DNA of 64,000 nt from Platerodrilus igneus (lineage: Eukaryota > Arthropoda > Insecta > Coleoptera > Lycidae), in the NCBI GenBank assembly GCA_036346225.1, contig JARFIW010000658.1:2592893-2656892 (forward strand), given 5' to 3'. Made by a program: the position numbers and the translations under genes. The notes below the pieces were generated by a model. That model was given only the letters and a program-made list of their open reading frames with translations, ran no database searches and was not told the DNA's origin. Below, piece after piece: positions 45,886 through 56,568 of this stretch (the stretch's first letter is position 1; each line of letters starts with the position of its first letter).

Positions 45886-48800
45886 ATGTATTCTCGGAGC
45901 ACGCCTCGACATTCTGAATTGGTTTGGAAGCCGATCGTGTCTGCGTTTAAATCGAGAATTCAAACTGCTCAAATTATTAATGTTGCACATAAAGATCTTA
46001 ATTTATTTATCGAAGATTGTAAAAAACTAATTTTATCCAAATTGTATACGATTTTTAAAAATCACTCGGTAAACCTTAAAATTAATGTCGTGTTAGCGTG
46101 CGATTTTTTCAAATTTTCCGTCGCGCTCAACGAAAATGAGTTTCAAACTAGGTATTTTTCGACGCCCAACTTTTTAATTTGTTTCGGCAATTTAGAGAAG
46201 TTTAACGAGTGGTTTGCGTGCAATATCGCAACACGCTTGTTGGATAAAATAGAGAACGACGCAATGCACGGGTCAGGATTCACGCTATCCGAAATATTAT
46301 TTCTAAATGTTAATATTAATAAATGCTATGATATGTTTCACGCGAGTTGTTTCATGCCTCTTCCTATCGCAATTTAAAACAAAAAGGCCTGTTTAAACAT
46401 TAGAAACAATGATTTTTCATGCTTTTATTGGAGCGTTTTAGCCGGAATAATTAAGCCTACAGCAGGTAAGCATGCTAATCGCACAACTTCGTATCCACAT
46501 TTTGCAGAAATTTTTAATATGAAAAATTTCGTCAGCCCCATGCCTATATCGGATATATCGAAATTCGAAAAGCAGAATGATATTTCTGTAAATGTTTTGC
46601 TCTTATTTTAAAACGCGCTCGATACATCGTAACACCGGTACAATTAACTAGCCAAAACGAGATAAACACGTTAATCTGTTAATTGTTGAAGATGCGTATG
46701 TCGACGAGTCGTCAAAATTTAATTCTGACGACGGCGAAGACGTCAACGGCGACGAGGACGACGACGACGGCGACGATGCCGATAAAGTTGGAAAAAGTTT
46801 GGAAGAATTAAAAAAAAATTAAAGATTATAAACGGGGCGTTAGATATCATTATTGTCTTATAAAAAATTTAGCCTCACTTGTGAGAGGTCAATTAACTAA
46901 ACATACGGGTCACTTTTACGTATGCGATAGATGTCTCTCCTATTTTTACGATCGCAAACGTCTCGATGCCCACGAGCAAGTATGCGAAAAACTTAACGAG
47001 TGTCGTGTTATTTTACCCTCCGAAAAAAACAAATATTTACAATTTAAAGATTTTAAGTATAAAATACCTGTGCCGATGGTGGTTTATTCTGACATAGAAT
47101 GCCTTATTAAAAAACCGAAAGAGCTTCCGAATCAGAACGCACTTTCAAATACCAGGAACATATTCCGTTTTCAATAGGATATTATTTTTATTGTGGATAT
47201 GACGAATCTCTTTCATATTACAGTTCATACACGGGCACAGACTGCATTTCTTGGTTTGTGCGACAATTAAAACATATTGCCATATGTTATGGGAGCGCAT
47301 TTTTAAAACGAGCCTGCTACGTCCTCTATAGATGCCTCGACGGCAAAAACGTGCTTTATTTGCGAAGTCGATTTCTTGCCGGACGACGAAAAGGTTATCG
47401 ATCACGATCACATGAATGGTTCTGTAAGAGGTGTTGCGCATAGCAGCTGTAATTTAAATTTTAGGTTATTTCCAATTATTCCCGTAGTCTATCATAATTT
47501 TAGCAATTATGATGCTCATTTTATTATTAAAGAGCTTGCTAACGCTTTCGAAGGCCCCATGAATATAATACCCTTGAATAATGAAAATACATAACATTTT
47601 CTAAAAAATACAACGACGCAAATGTGACGCTCAGATTCATAGATTCCTTTCGCTTTATGGCAATGTCATTGGAAAAATTAGCATGCGAGTTGTCTTTCGA
47701 TGACTTTAAAGTTTTAAAAAAGGAATTTAGCTCGCTAAACCCGGATCGCATTAAATTGCTAATGCGCAAGGGTATTTTTCCTACGAGTATTTGGATGACA
47801 TTTTGAAATTAAGCGAAGAAAATATAACTCCTATAGAATGTTTATTATAGCAATCTTAATGAATCACATATTGAAGAATCGGAATATATTCATGCGCAAA
47901 CCGTATGGAGCACTTTTAAATGCAAAAATTTAGGCGACTACGCGGACCTATATTTAAAATGCGACATTCTTTTACTTTGCGATATATTCCAAGAATTTAG
48001 AAAAAATTGTCTTGAAACATACAAATTGGATCCCTTAAATTTTGTGACTTTGGCGAGCTACTCGTGGTCTAGCATGTTATTATATACTAAAATCAGGCTA
48101 GAACTAATTTGTGACGTCGACATGTTTTAATGATCGAAAGAGGCATTCGGGGGCCTTACTCAAGTCGTAAAACGATATGTAGAATCCAATAATAAATATT
48201 ATCCCCAAACGTATGATCCATCCAAGCCGAATAAATTTTTATTTTACGGAGATATTAATAATCTCTATGGTCATGCCGAATCTTGCTATTTGCCTTACGG
48301 GATTTCAAATGGCTAACGCCTGAAGAAATATTAAAATTTAATGTTACAACGGTGAGCATTACGAGCGATAAAGGTTATATTATCGAATGCGACTTGGAAT
48401 TTCCTACGGACATTCACGACGCTCAGAAAGAGTTGCCGATGTGCCCAGAACAGGACACGCCTCCGGGCTCGAAATTTTCAAAATTAATGTGCACTCTCAC
48501 GAAAAGTTCAACTACGTTGTGCATTACAGAAATCTCCAGGTTTATTTATCTGCGGGCGTAGTTATGACGCGCGTTCATAAGGTTTTAGAATTCGGTCAGT
48601 CTCCTTGGTTGAGACCGTTTGTCGAATTAAATACAAGAATGCGCACGGAAGCTAAAACGGAATTTGCACAAAATCTATATAAATTTGCAAACAATTCCAT
48701 TTTGGTAAAACAATGGAGAATGTTAGGAAAAGACGCGTCATAAAATTAGTGACTCATTGGAGCGGTCGGTATGGTGCTCTATCTTTAACTTCCAAACCAA

Positions 48801-49472
48801 ATTTCCATTCGGCAACGATTTTTGACAAAAATCTGGTCGCGATCGAATTGAGCAAAACAGAGATAGAGTTCAACAAACCTATCTACATAGGTATGGCCAT
48901 CTTAGAATTATCAAAATTGAATTATATAATTTTCACTACGATTTCATGAAGGCAAAATTTGCAAATAATTGCGAATTATGCTACATGGACACCGACAGCC
49001 TTTTGTATAGTGTGACGTGCAATGATTTCTATGAAGAGTGTATAAAGACGAATCTAGAAAAATTTGATACGAGCGCTTATGATCCCGATAACATCTATAA
49101 AATTCCTTTAATTAATAAAAAAGTCATTGGTCTTATGAAAGACGAAACTAGAGGTCGTATTTTAACGCACTTTGTAGGCCTTCGATCGAAAATGTACTCT
49201 TTAAAAATAGAAGGCCGTGAGATAATAAAGAAGGCTAAGGGTGTTAAAAGTACATTATCGATCAGCAAATCTGTTTCGATCACTATCTCGATACGTTACG
49301 AAATAAAGTAGTTATAGAACGAGACCAAAATAGCATACGATCATATTTGCATAAGGTATATTCCATACGTCAGACGAAAATTGCTTTAAGTTATCAAGAT
49401 GATAAAAGATACATTTTATCTAACGGAATAGATACTTTGCCTCATGGGCACTATCTAATAAAGGACCTTTGA
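45886..49472 (+). pseudogene. polB: Protein-primed family-B DNA polymerase, broken
   Basis: The replicative polymerase of the element. In order: an N-terminal domain (SAFKSRIQTAQIIN, GSGFTLSEILFLNVNINK), an in-frame TAA at 46375, a further N-terminal piece to a stop at 46609, an acidic Asp-rich spacer (about 46690-46800), a Cys/His finger (YVCDRCLSYF), the ExoI region (VVYSDIEC, about 47080), an HNH-like finger (IDHDHMNGSVRG), YHNFSNYDAHFI (ExoII-like), LRFIDSFRFM, motif A (FYGDINNLYG, about 48240), the motif B area (about 48690), motif C (CYMDTDS, about 48970) and the thumb (MKDETRGRI, LRSKMYSLK, KKAKGV). At least six shifts or stops separate the pieces. Catalytic motifs are intact locally, so loss of function is by frame damage. 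Confidence 0.93.
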
Positions 49473-49477
49473 ATAAA
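49472..49477 (+). promoter_or_regulatory. Poly(A) signal overlapping the PolB stop
   Basis: The stop TGA (49470-49472) shares its last base with AATAAA. A compact 3' end is expected where two gene sets converge. Confidence 0.5.
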
Positions 49478-49499
49478 ACCATATTTTATTTTGTGAATT

Positions 49500-49870
49500 G
49501 CATGTTTATTATAAAAAATAATTAAAATCTTGTAACGAGAAAGAAATTGCATTGTCTTTTTGTATTTTTATATTATAAAACCGCATTGTATTTTTTTAAT
49601 TTTTATATTATGTATAAAATTAATTTAAAAATATATTTTAAGCGCTGTTGTAGAGGCTCTCTTTGTTATATTGTAATCAAGAAAAAGCATTGTATTTTGT
49701 TATTTTTATATTTATTATAAAAATTAATTAAAATATTGTAACAAGCCAAGATAAAAACTGCATTGTATTTTTATTTTTATATTATGTATAAAATAAACTA
49801 AAATAATACATTTTAAGTGCTGCTGCATGTCAAAGTATCGCAGTTGTAGCGTCTCTATCTTTCTTATTTT
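49500..49870 (+). repeat. Two AT-rich tandem units at the convergent junction
   Basis: About 200-bp units, each with TTATTATAAAAA.TAATTAAAAT, CTTGTAAC or ATTGTAAC, GCATTGTATTTTT, TATATTATGTATAAAAT, and a TTTTAAG.GCTG.TG end (49500-49660 and 49705-49835). They lie between the PolB stop and the integrase stop, separating the two transcription units. Confidence 0.6.
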
Positions 49871-49974
49871 TACAAGATCAAAAAAATGTATAATAAAAAT
49901 CAAACAAAAAAGAAACAAAATTTTTATTTTTGAAATGTAACATATTTATATAATAAAAATATAAAAACAAATGT

Positions 49975-49980
49975 TTTATT
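49975..49980 (-). promoter_or_regulatory. Poly(A) signal for the leftmost minus-strand genes
   Basis: AATAAA on the minus strand, about 15 bp past the integrase stop. Confidence 0.45.
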
Positions 49981-49994
49981 TTAAATGTAACAAT

Positions 49995-50926
49995 CTATAT
50001 AAGATCAGCTTTTTGAATCCAGGAAGGCTCTTGGAAGCCCAACCATTTGACGAGAATTTTGGTTCCTTTTCGCCTTAGTATTTTCTCGATAAGGTAAATA
50101 TTTGGAACTCTCGTTTTCTGCAGCTCAGCTTCATAAAACTGTCCCAATACTGGATCGCCATGCATGTCGACGAGTAAATAAGTAGTCGGATTTGCTCGAA
50201 ACACTTTACATATTTTAAACGTCTCCTCGCTCCAGTTTGCATTGTAGCCCTTAGAAAAATACTTCTATATTTTGAAATGCGTACAAAGTCGTCCACGGCA
50301 TAACGAGGTTTTCTAGTCGCCAGTTTTAATTTATCGTAAACTTTCAGACGCGTTTTCGCGGTCACATTTTGGGTTTTCTTTTAGTGGTCGAATGCACCGT
50401 ATCGTTGTATTTCGATACAATCGAATCGATTATATCAATCCACTTCCATTTGCCTCTCAGACTAAAAGCTTTATACAGTTTGTTTTTATCGTTCTGATTG
50501 CACGTTCTACGATGGCGGCTTTGATTGAGCTATATGTGGAGTAATGATTAATATCGCCATATTCCTTCATCAGCCGTGCAAATTGGCCGTTATAAAATTC
50601 TGTACCATTATCTGTTTGCAGATTTTTCGGTAAAGGCGGCCGCGATCTTTTAATTTCATTTAGAATCTCGCGCATCGCAGATGTGACTTCATGACCATTC
50701 TTGGATTTAAGCGGTCTCGTCCATAAATATTTCGAATAGCAATCGATCACGAGTAGAATATACTTATGCCCTTTATTATATTTCGAATATGGAATAAATT
50801 CAGCAATATCGGCTTGGAATAAGTCGTGATAAGATTTGATGATCGTTCTTCGACGTGGAAAATTTATTCTAACCCTCTGTGCAGTTCATCCACTAGTATT
50901 TCCTTATCGTTATATTTCTTAGACAT
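49995..50926 (-). pseudogene. Retroviral-type integrase with C-terminal chromodomain, frameshifted
   Basis: It would insert the element and create the 6-bp duplication. The start MSKKYNDKEILVDELH is at 50926; a shift follows at about 50865. The core then reads LFQADIAEF (first Asp, about 50810), IDCYSKYLW, LQTDNGTEF (second Asp, about 50610) and IKAAIVERAIRTIK with the catalytic Glu 35 positions after the second Asp. After another shift comes a basic region (YAVDDFVRISK, about 50290), and at 49995-50100 a chromodomain-like end (ILVKWLGF..PSWI). The catalytic triad is present, but at least three shifts interrupt it. It begins only two bases after the stop of the fibre-like gene. Confidence 0.9.
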
Positions 50927-50928
50927 TT

Positions 50929-51828
50929 TTAAGGTTTGACACGAGTATGAGAGTTAGACGACGAGGCTTTATCTTGCTCCAATAACACGTGCAGGTGTCT
51001 TATAACGTCGGTATTAATTTTGTGAAATTGTAAATCGTCTCCAGCAGACGTCTTGACTCCGTCTAATTTCAAGTGGTTGAAAATCAGGAAGTTCGTGTTT
51101 AAAACAACTTCGTTCAACACTTGAACGACCGATTGCAATACATCTCGAATGATCACGTTATCGCGGTGAATGGCGACACCTTCGATAAGATTTTGTATTC
51201 TCGCGTTCACATAGAACTTAGAAACGGCATCGTGCTCATCTTCGGCCTCGCCTATGTTGACAATTCTCAAGCCTCGAGAGTCGAAGTTCTTGGCCTTACC
51301 GTCGTCGATCGTGGTTAGTTTCATAAAATTTTGCGCTTTTTCTGACAACGTCGAGTCCACGTATCTCTTGTTAACGGCATCGCCGAGCTCTGCGGGTCGT
51401 GCAAATTTACAATGGATCGCGATTTGGCGTCAAATTTAAGTTTCTTATTAGCATGCGTTTTTCCCGAAGATGAAGCGGTCAAACATATTTCCAATGCTTT
51501 GCCTATACGCAGATTGAGTTCTTCGCTGCAAAATTTTAAGTTTACGCCGTCGTTTGATTTTTAGGATCGGCCAAATTCACTATTCTAAAATCCTTCAAGT
51601 TAACTATTTTTCGTCCTCGTCCAATACCAAGGCGCTTCGTTTATTTACCGCATCCGTTCCGGTCACGGGATTGCCTACGTTGCAAAGTTTTCTATTTTCT
51701 ATGTTGAAATCGCCTTCCGGAGTTAGTTTAAAGCCTACACCAGGAGGCCCGCGCGCAGCGGTATTACCAAACCCTCCGCCTCCAGAGTCTCTGGCAACAT
51801 ACGCTCTTCCAAATTTATCGACGACCAT
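50929..51828 (-). pseudogene. Fibre-like protein with DAVNK repeats, frameshifted
   Basis: Piece 51604-51828 starts MVVDKFGRAYVARD and has a Gly-rich stretch, then GDFNIENRKLCNV.NPV...DAVNK. Piece 50929-51360 plus its upstream extension has VNLHDP....DAVNKRYVD and LRIVNI....DAVSKFYV. The repeated pattern (Ile-x-Asn-Leu...Pro...Asp-Ala-Val-Asn-Lys-x-Tyr-Val) is that of trimeric tail-fibre or collar shafts in phages; by analogy this could be a virion fibre used in attachment (inference). Between the pieces, at about 51360-51600, frames shift at least twice. A helical C-terminus follows. Confidence 0.65.
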
Positions 51829-51867
51829 TTTATTTCTGAGACTATTCTATAGAACGTGTATATTTTA

Positions 51868-52911
51868 TTAGACGATTAATTTCGCCTCCTTTAATTCGGA
51901 TATAATAGAAAGAAATTCGTTTTGATTCTGAGAGCTATTGTTGCCCGCCGAACGTTCGGCCATCAACAAACGAAGCCGGCTCACCAGCTCGGCCGGCGAG
52001 TCCCAATGAACGTATTCTATCTCATGATTAGAATTATCGAATTTTTTGTATCGCCAAATTCTGCTTATATTACTCGATGGCTGTCTTTTTTTCGATAAAT
52101 TATCCATACCGAGACCTTTCTTTTTCTTCGTTATTTTGGATCGTAATTGCATGGGAATCGTAGGAGTCGCCGATGCTGTATTCATCTCTCTTGACGACAA
52201 CGACGACGGTGACGGCGACGAAGCATGCTGCGGCGAGGAGGAGGCGTAGATATTGTAGTCGCCACGGGCGACGGTGTTAAATTCGGAACGATATAATTTT
52301 TATATTTGGGCGTTTTAGGCAGATCCTTGCGAAACAGTTTATTATATGCATTGGTTTTCTTCAAAATATCGATGTAATTTTTACATCTAGCTCGGAAGGA
52401 TTGCCAGCAGGCGTTTTCTTATTCGAAGGATTTTCTTATAAGTTAACAATCGAAGTAAGCCCTCCGTAATAGGATATTTTTATTTCTAATATTAATCGTA
52501 GATCCGTCGTCTGCAATAGCTAACTCTGAATTGCCCATAGACCATTTATTCGAAAGGTCGTCGTATTGAATGCCGATTCCGGTATCGTCTATATTGGGAT
52601 CCTCGCTTTTGGACAGGATGTCGGCATACTTTTTAAGTAAGGCATCTGAACCGTCGCCGACATTATCAGATTCGTGCTCCGCATTCTGACGTCGAATATA
52701 ATTAGGATTTTTACTTGCAGAGAATTTTGATAGCGATTTTAACGGTTCTAGTAATTGAGCATGCTTCATTCCGTATTTTAATTGAGCTCGATTTTGATCT
52801 CGTTTAAAATCTAAAACTTTTTCTTATCGTTTTAGTGGCCTGCACTACGGCTCGATTTAAATTCGTAGAGTGACGTCGTCGTCGTCCTCGTCTCATCGCA
52901 GCCGCAGACAT
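51868..52911 (-). pseudogene. Conserved Polinton protein of unknown function, frameshifted
   Basis: Found next to the ATPase in many animal Polintons; function unknown. The start MSAAAMRRGRRRR is at 52911 (Arg-rich, basic). A shift at about 52815 leads into KYGMKHAQLLEP (52769 on). Then come GIQYDDLSNKWSMGNSELAI and, after a shift at about 52465, a short YYGGLTSIV segment corresponding to the conserved GTpGLWeL block. Later NYIDILKKTNAYNK and KYKNYIVPNL follow, and finally the C-terminal frame 51868-52200 with VHWDSPAELVSRLRLL and SIISELKEAKLI. The order matches the family well; at least three shifts break it. Confidence 0.8.
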
Positions 52912-52945
52912 TGCGTTGATGAAAGTTCGCTCGAACGTCGTGATT

Positions 52946-53649
52946 TTAAATACATATGTAATGATCGAATCCTTTACGGTAGCGGCCCTCGTTTATGGCT
53001 TTTTCTTTGTCTACCACTAAGAATCCGTATCCGGCTTTATTGCCATCGCCGTCTTTTTTCCCACGATAGACGGCACATCTTTTGAAATCTTCGAAGCTCA
53101 TGTCGGTATTAATGTGCTCCGAATAGATATGTCTTAAGTTCATTTCGTCTTGCAAAAACTATAATTAAATTTGTATTGTCGCGAATAAGATGCTTCGGTA
53201 TTCTTGCATACGATTGGCTGAGGTAGAACGCGTCTATATTCTTATGACGGCTCATTGAAAATATTGACGAATCGCGTTTTGTTCGTGACATTGAATGTCG
53301 TCGAAAATGAAAATCGAATTACTCTTAGCATCTTGCGGTGAAATTATTTCAGAATTTTCGCTAAATTCGTAATAGCCTAGTCCCTTGATCGGTCTCAAAA
53401 CTCGACTCAAAAATCGTATTTGGGCTGAAATAGCGACTTGGAGTAAATGTAAACGTTTTCAAATTCCAATCCGTTGGGTGCCAGTAACAAACTCAAAATC
53501 AGGTTTGTTTTACCGCACGCAGAAGGTCCGCATACGATGCATCTTATGCTGGCCGGTAAGAGATCTCCGTGCTTTTTGCGCGTTCCAAAATAGGAATAAG
53601 GATCATCCTACTCGACCGGTAGAGATTGTTTCTGTTTAATAACCTTCAT
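52946..53649 (-). pseudogene. FtsK/HerA-type DNA packaging ATPase, broken
   Basis: It would pump the genome into the capsid. The start MKVIKQKQ is at 53649, followed by an in-frame TAG at about 53610. The Walker A GPSACGKT lies at about 53507-53530 and the Walker B region IFIFDD at about 53290-53312. Then SMSRHKNIDAFYLSQSYARI and LIRDNTNLIIVF follow at 53109-53260, and a C-terminal piece (HINTDMSFEDF) at 52946-53155. A stop and at least two shifts interrupt an otherwise conserved protein of about 235 residues. It starts five bases after the capsid gene's stop. Confidence 0.92.
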
Positions 53650-53654
53650 GTCTA

Positions 53655-54987
53655 TTATTCGCTAATATGACGCGTAACGATTTCCGTAAACGGATCGTAT
53701 TCGAATATAGAGTCGTGCAAAATTAAGCAGTATGCTTTAGTGGTTTGATCGAAAATGTTGCTGGATTCGATTTCGAGACGTATATCGACGGCCGAATTTT
53801 TAATAGATTCTTCTTGACGACTGCAATCGATCACGAACACGGGACAATTGCCAAATTGCTGATAGTCGTTCAAACAACACAGAGCGTAGCTCAAATTGCT
53901 CGCGCCTGCATAATAGTTTTCCGGAAATTTCGAATAGTGCATGAACGGGGTCGAATAATCGTTATTGGCAAAGTCCGAATTCATATCTTGAAGTGGAAAT
54001 TCTTGGGAATTAAGGTATAGTTTTAAATTTGTCAGATTGCAGTGATCGAACTGGGCTGCCGATTTCTTCGCATTATAATACTTGCCATGCTGAAGAGTAA
54101 ATAGAATCCATCGAGGTTTTTCTAATTCGTTTGAATTCTTAATACGCCAAACGTGAATTTTCGATGACGGAAAGGACGGCAACTCGTGAAGCTCCCAGCG
54201 ACGAAAGTAAACCACAATTCTGGGATTTTTATGCAAATGATGGAATAAATTTAATTTCGATTCATCGCTAAGCTTTAAATGCGGAACCTCCCACGATATT
54301 TTAGTAATTTTAAATGTTAGCTCGTTTTCGTCGCTCTTGTAACAATTGACGTCGCTCTTGGATCTAATTAAAACAAGCTCTTGCGGCATGTTTACGACGG
54401 CTCGTTTATAATCCTCGCAAAATCCAAAAATATGCTTTAGAGGCACATTGCACGAGAAGCGTCCGTTCTTAAAAATGTCGGCGTTTGTATCTCCTCGAGG
54501 GTCCCAGGTGCTATTGCTCAAACCGTTGAATTTTTGTGATACGAAGCGAGACCCTTCATCGTGCACGTTATACCAGGCTGCTTACAAACGTCGACCACAT
54601 GCGTGCTCCCCATTTTGTACTGTATTTCATCGAACAAGAATAATATTGCGTTGTTCGTTATCGTATACGGTTTACCTTCGGTTTTCACCGAAAACGTTCC
54701 TTAATATTAATGTAACTGTCGTAGGTTTCGGTTATAGCATCGGAATTTTGGATTTCTATAATCACTCTATCGCTGTGGTCTGTGTTTCGCGCGAAGGGTA
54801 AATACGAATAATAATCTTCTTTCGAAATTGTCTCTTCGTAGCGAGGCCTTTTGAATACGTCTAATTTGGCCACCTCGTCGAAACGTAATTTCTTCAAAGG
54901 AGAACTAATCACCGACGAGATGTGATCTGCGACCATTTTCGTGCTACTACCAAAATCACCACGTATTTTACCGCCACGTTTAGCCAT
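53655..54987 (-). pseudogene. Probable major capsid protein (double jelly-roll type), one frameshift
   Basis: Start MAKRGGKIRGDFGSS at 54987 (100 codons to 54685). A shift leads into a piece (about 54570-54690) with ITNNAILFLFDEIQYKM, and the main frame 53655-54566 holds about 300 residues with VVYFRRWELHELP, WILFTLQHG, FDHCNLTNLKLYLNSQEFP, PVFVIDCSRQ and AYCLILHDSIFEYDP. This protein is conserved among insect Polintons. The NN...LFDEI.Y block in the first half and the NLKLYLNS.E.P block in the second resemble paired strands of double jelly-roll capsid proteins. Family membership is secure; the capsid role is inferred from position and pattern. About 440 residues, with breaks near 54570-54690. 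Confidence 0.75.
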
Positions 54988-55141
54988 TTCTAGTACTTTT
55001 TTTCTATCTCGTATTCAAAAGCTTGTAGCCGAGCGCTATTAAGAAACTTGCGTCTGCGCGACTAAGAGCGAGGTTCTTCTTCCTCTTCTTTTAATATGAT
55101 GTCGCTTTTCACACCTCTTCCGCTTTTTATTTCGTTATGGC

Positions 55142-55357
55142 CTAACGATGATTTGCGTGCGACTGCAGATTTCGAGAACGTTTTTGCGTTTTATATAGGT
55201 TTGTTTTTGAGGAAGAAAGAAGAAGAAGAAGACTTCGGCAGCAACGACGATAACAATGCCCAACGCGCGGATTTTTCTTAGGTATATTGACGACTGCGGC
55301 TAACGTCTGTTGCTGCTGCTGCTGATGCTGACGCTCGTCATCGTAAACGACGCCCAT
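55142..55357 (-). CDS. Small Gln-rich basic protein, unknown
   Basis: A 71-codon frame between the two capsid genes, with HQQQQQQ near the start and a basic Arg-rich centre. Another minus-strand frame over the same bases gives a hydrophobic run, so which frame is used is unclear. The start at 55357 lies 22 bp past the stop of the jelly-roll gene, the spacing seen for other genes of the cluster. Confidence 0.35.
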   Translation of the reverse strand: MGVVYDDERQHQQQQQQTLAAVVNIPKKNPRVGHCYRRCCRSLLLLLSSSKTNLYKTQKRSRNLQSHANHR

Positions 55358-55379
55358 TTTTAACTTAATAATAATTTTA

Positions 55380-56117
55380 TTATTCGCGTCTTAGCTCTAG
55401 GCGAACGCAAAGGTACGTATCCTTCGAAAAATTAACCGCTTCACCCGTATGATCCACCAGTCTCAACGTAATGTTATCGAATTCGTCCACGCACAGAGGG
55501 AAACGAATTATATTGCTGGGTTGTTGTTCTATGCTGTAGCCTGGGGGCACGGTTAGGCCAAATTCGTAAATGCTATGACAAATGCGGTACACTCTCGTCG
55601 TAATGTTAGTATCTACGAAAATATTAGATACCGAAATTATTTCCACATCGCGATCGGACGTATGCGAACGACCTTCCTCTAAAATTCGATCATAAAATCC
55701 CAGCATTCGACCGATGTTGCCGCGCTTCGTGAAGTCTACGGAGTATTTCGATTTTATTTCGCACTTTAGGGTATTATTATTAGCTCTTAAAGAAAACAAG
55801 CCGTCGACCAATCCGTCGTCGTCCAAAGTTACGGACGAATTAATTTCTTTGTTGGCTTTAGCCGACTCCAATATCTTTTTTCTCAGGAACGTGTTTAGCT
55901 CGTCTATTTCGTAGCATCCCTCGTCGATGGTGATTTCTTTATCTTTATCGTAATAGAACTTATTATTTCCCTCGTAAATATTTCGAACGGTGTTGCACGT
56001 GTAAAGACCCACCAAGCCGCAGGTGTACGTACCGCCATCGTTCAGTCTCACAGGTGGGTATAGCGTACCGCTGCTGATGGTATTTCCATACCCGAATATC
56101 GTGAATGTCCTAGACAT
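55380..56117 (-). CDS. Probable minor capsid (penton-like) jelly-roll protein
   Basis: Intact, 245 residues. It has the features of a conserved Polinton virion protein: GLVGLYTCNTV and NNKFYYD in the N-terminal third, a DEGCYEIDELNTFL block, VDFTKRGNIGRMLGF, DVEIISVSNIFVDTNIT, PPGYSIEQQPS.IIRFPL, and a terminal ITLRLVDHTGEAVNF...YLCVRLELR beta-rich end. In related elements this gene sits beside the larger capsid gene, as here. Assignment as penton/minor capsid is by size, beta-rich pattern and neighbourhood, not by a catalytic motif. Start chosen at MSRTFTIFG. Confidence 0.7.
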   Translation of the reverse strand: MSRTFTIFGYGNTISSGTLYPPVRLNDGGTYTCGLVGLYTCNTVRNIYEGNNKFYYDKDKEITIDEGCYEIDELNTFLRKKILESAKANKEINSSVTLDDDGLVDGLFSLRANNNTLKCEIKSKYSVDFTKRGNIGRMLGFYDRILEEGRSHTSDRDVEIISVSNIFVDTNITTRVYRICHSIYEFGLTVPPGYSIEQQPSNIIRFPLCVDEFDNITLRLVDHTGEAVNFSKDTYLCVRLELRRE

Positions 56118-56136
56118 GACTGTAGCGCTGAGGGCA

Positions 56137-56501
56137 TTATGGTTCTTTTATGTAAAATTTCAACACTAAATGACCACACACGATCGTGTTAAAGTCTTGC
56201 TCCCTTTCCACGTTATAATATATATCGCTACCGTGAAAATATCTTAAGACTTCCTCGGGAGGCCTCAGGTCTCCGAAACTATCGAAGTATATCACCGTAT
56301 TGGCCCTTTTTTTATAACCGACCCAATGCGTGCCCGGACCGGATCCATCGTCTAAATTTATAATACCACTTTCGTTTCGCCACGGCGGTGCTAAGCTTCC
56401 GTCGCGTCTTTTAGCGGCAACTCGTCTCGCATGTACACGCCTCTAAAATACGGAACACCTTTAGCATATTTGTGCAGATCGAGATCGGTCAATGTGCGCA
56501 T
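56137..56501 (-). pseudogene. Adenain-type cysteine protease, frameshifted
   Basis: It would mature the capsid proteins. Start MRTLTDLDLHKYAKGVPYFRGVYMRD at 56501; a shift at about 56410 is followed by GIINLDDGSGPGTHWVGYKK (catalytic His), VIYFDSFGDLRPP (catalytic Asp region), IYYNVEREQDFNT and VCGHLVLKFY (catalytic Cys). About 120 residues, as usual for the Polinton enzyme. All three catalytic positions are present; only the frame break inactivates it. Confidence 0.9.
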
Positions 56502-56516
56502 GGGAGGTGTAAGGTG

Positions 56517-56541
56517 GTGGTGGTGGTGGTGGTGGTGGCGA
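56517..56541. repeat. (GGT)n microsatellite
   Basis: About eight GGT units between the protease and pX-like genes. Confidence 0.8.
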
Positions 56542-56568
56542 GCTTAGCATTCCTCGGCACCATCGAAG

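Noticed and set aside
49500..49870. CRISPR-like array
   Set aside because: Only two long diverged AT-rich units, no regular short repeat and spacer pattern; eukaryotic context.
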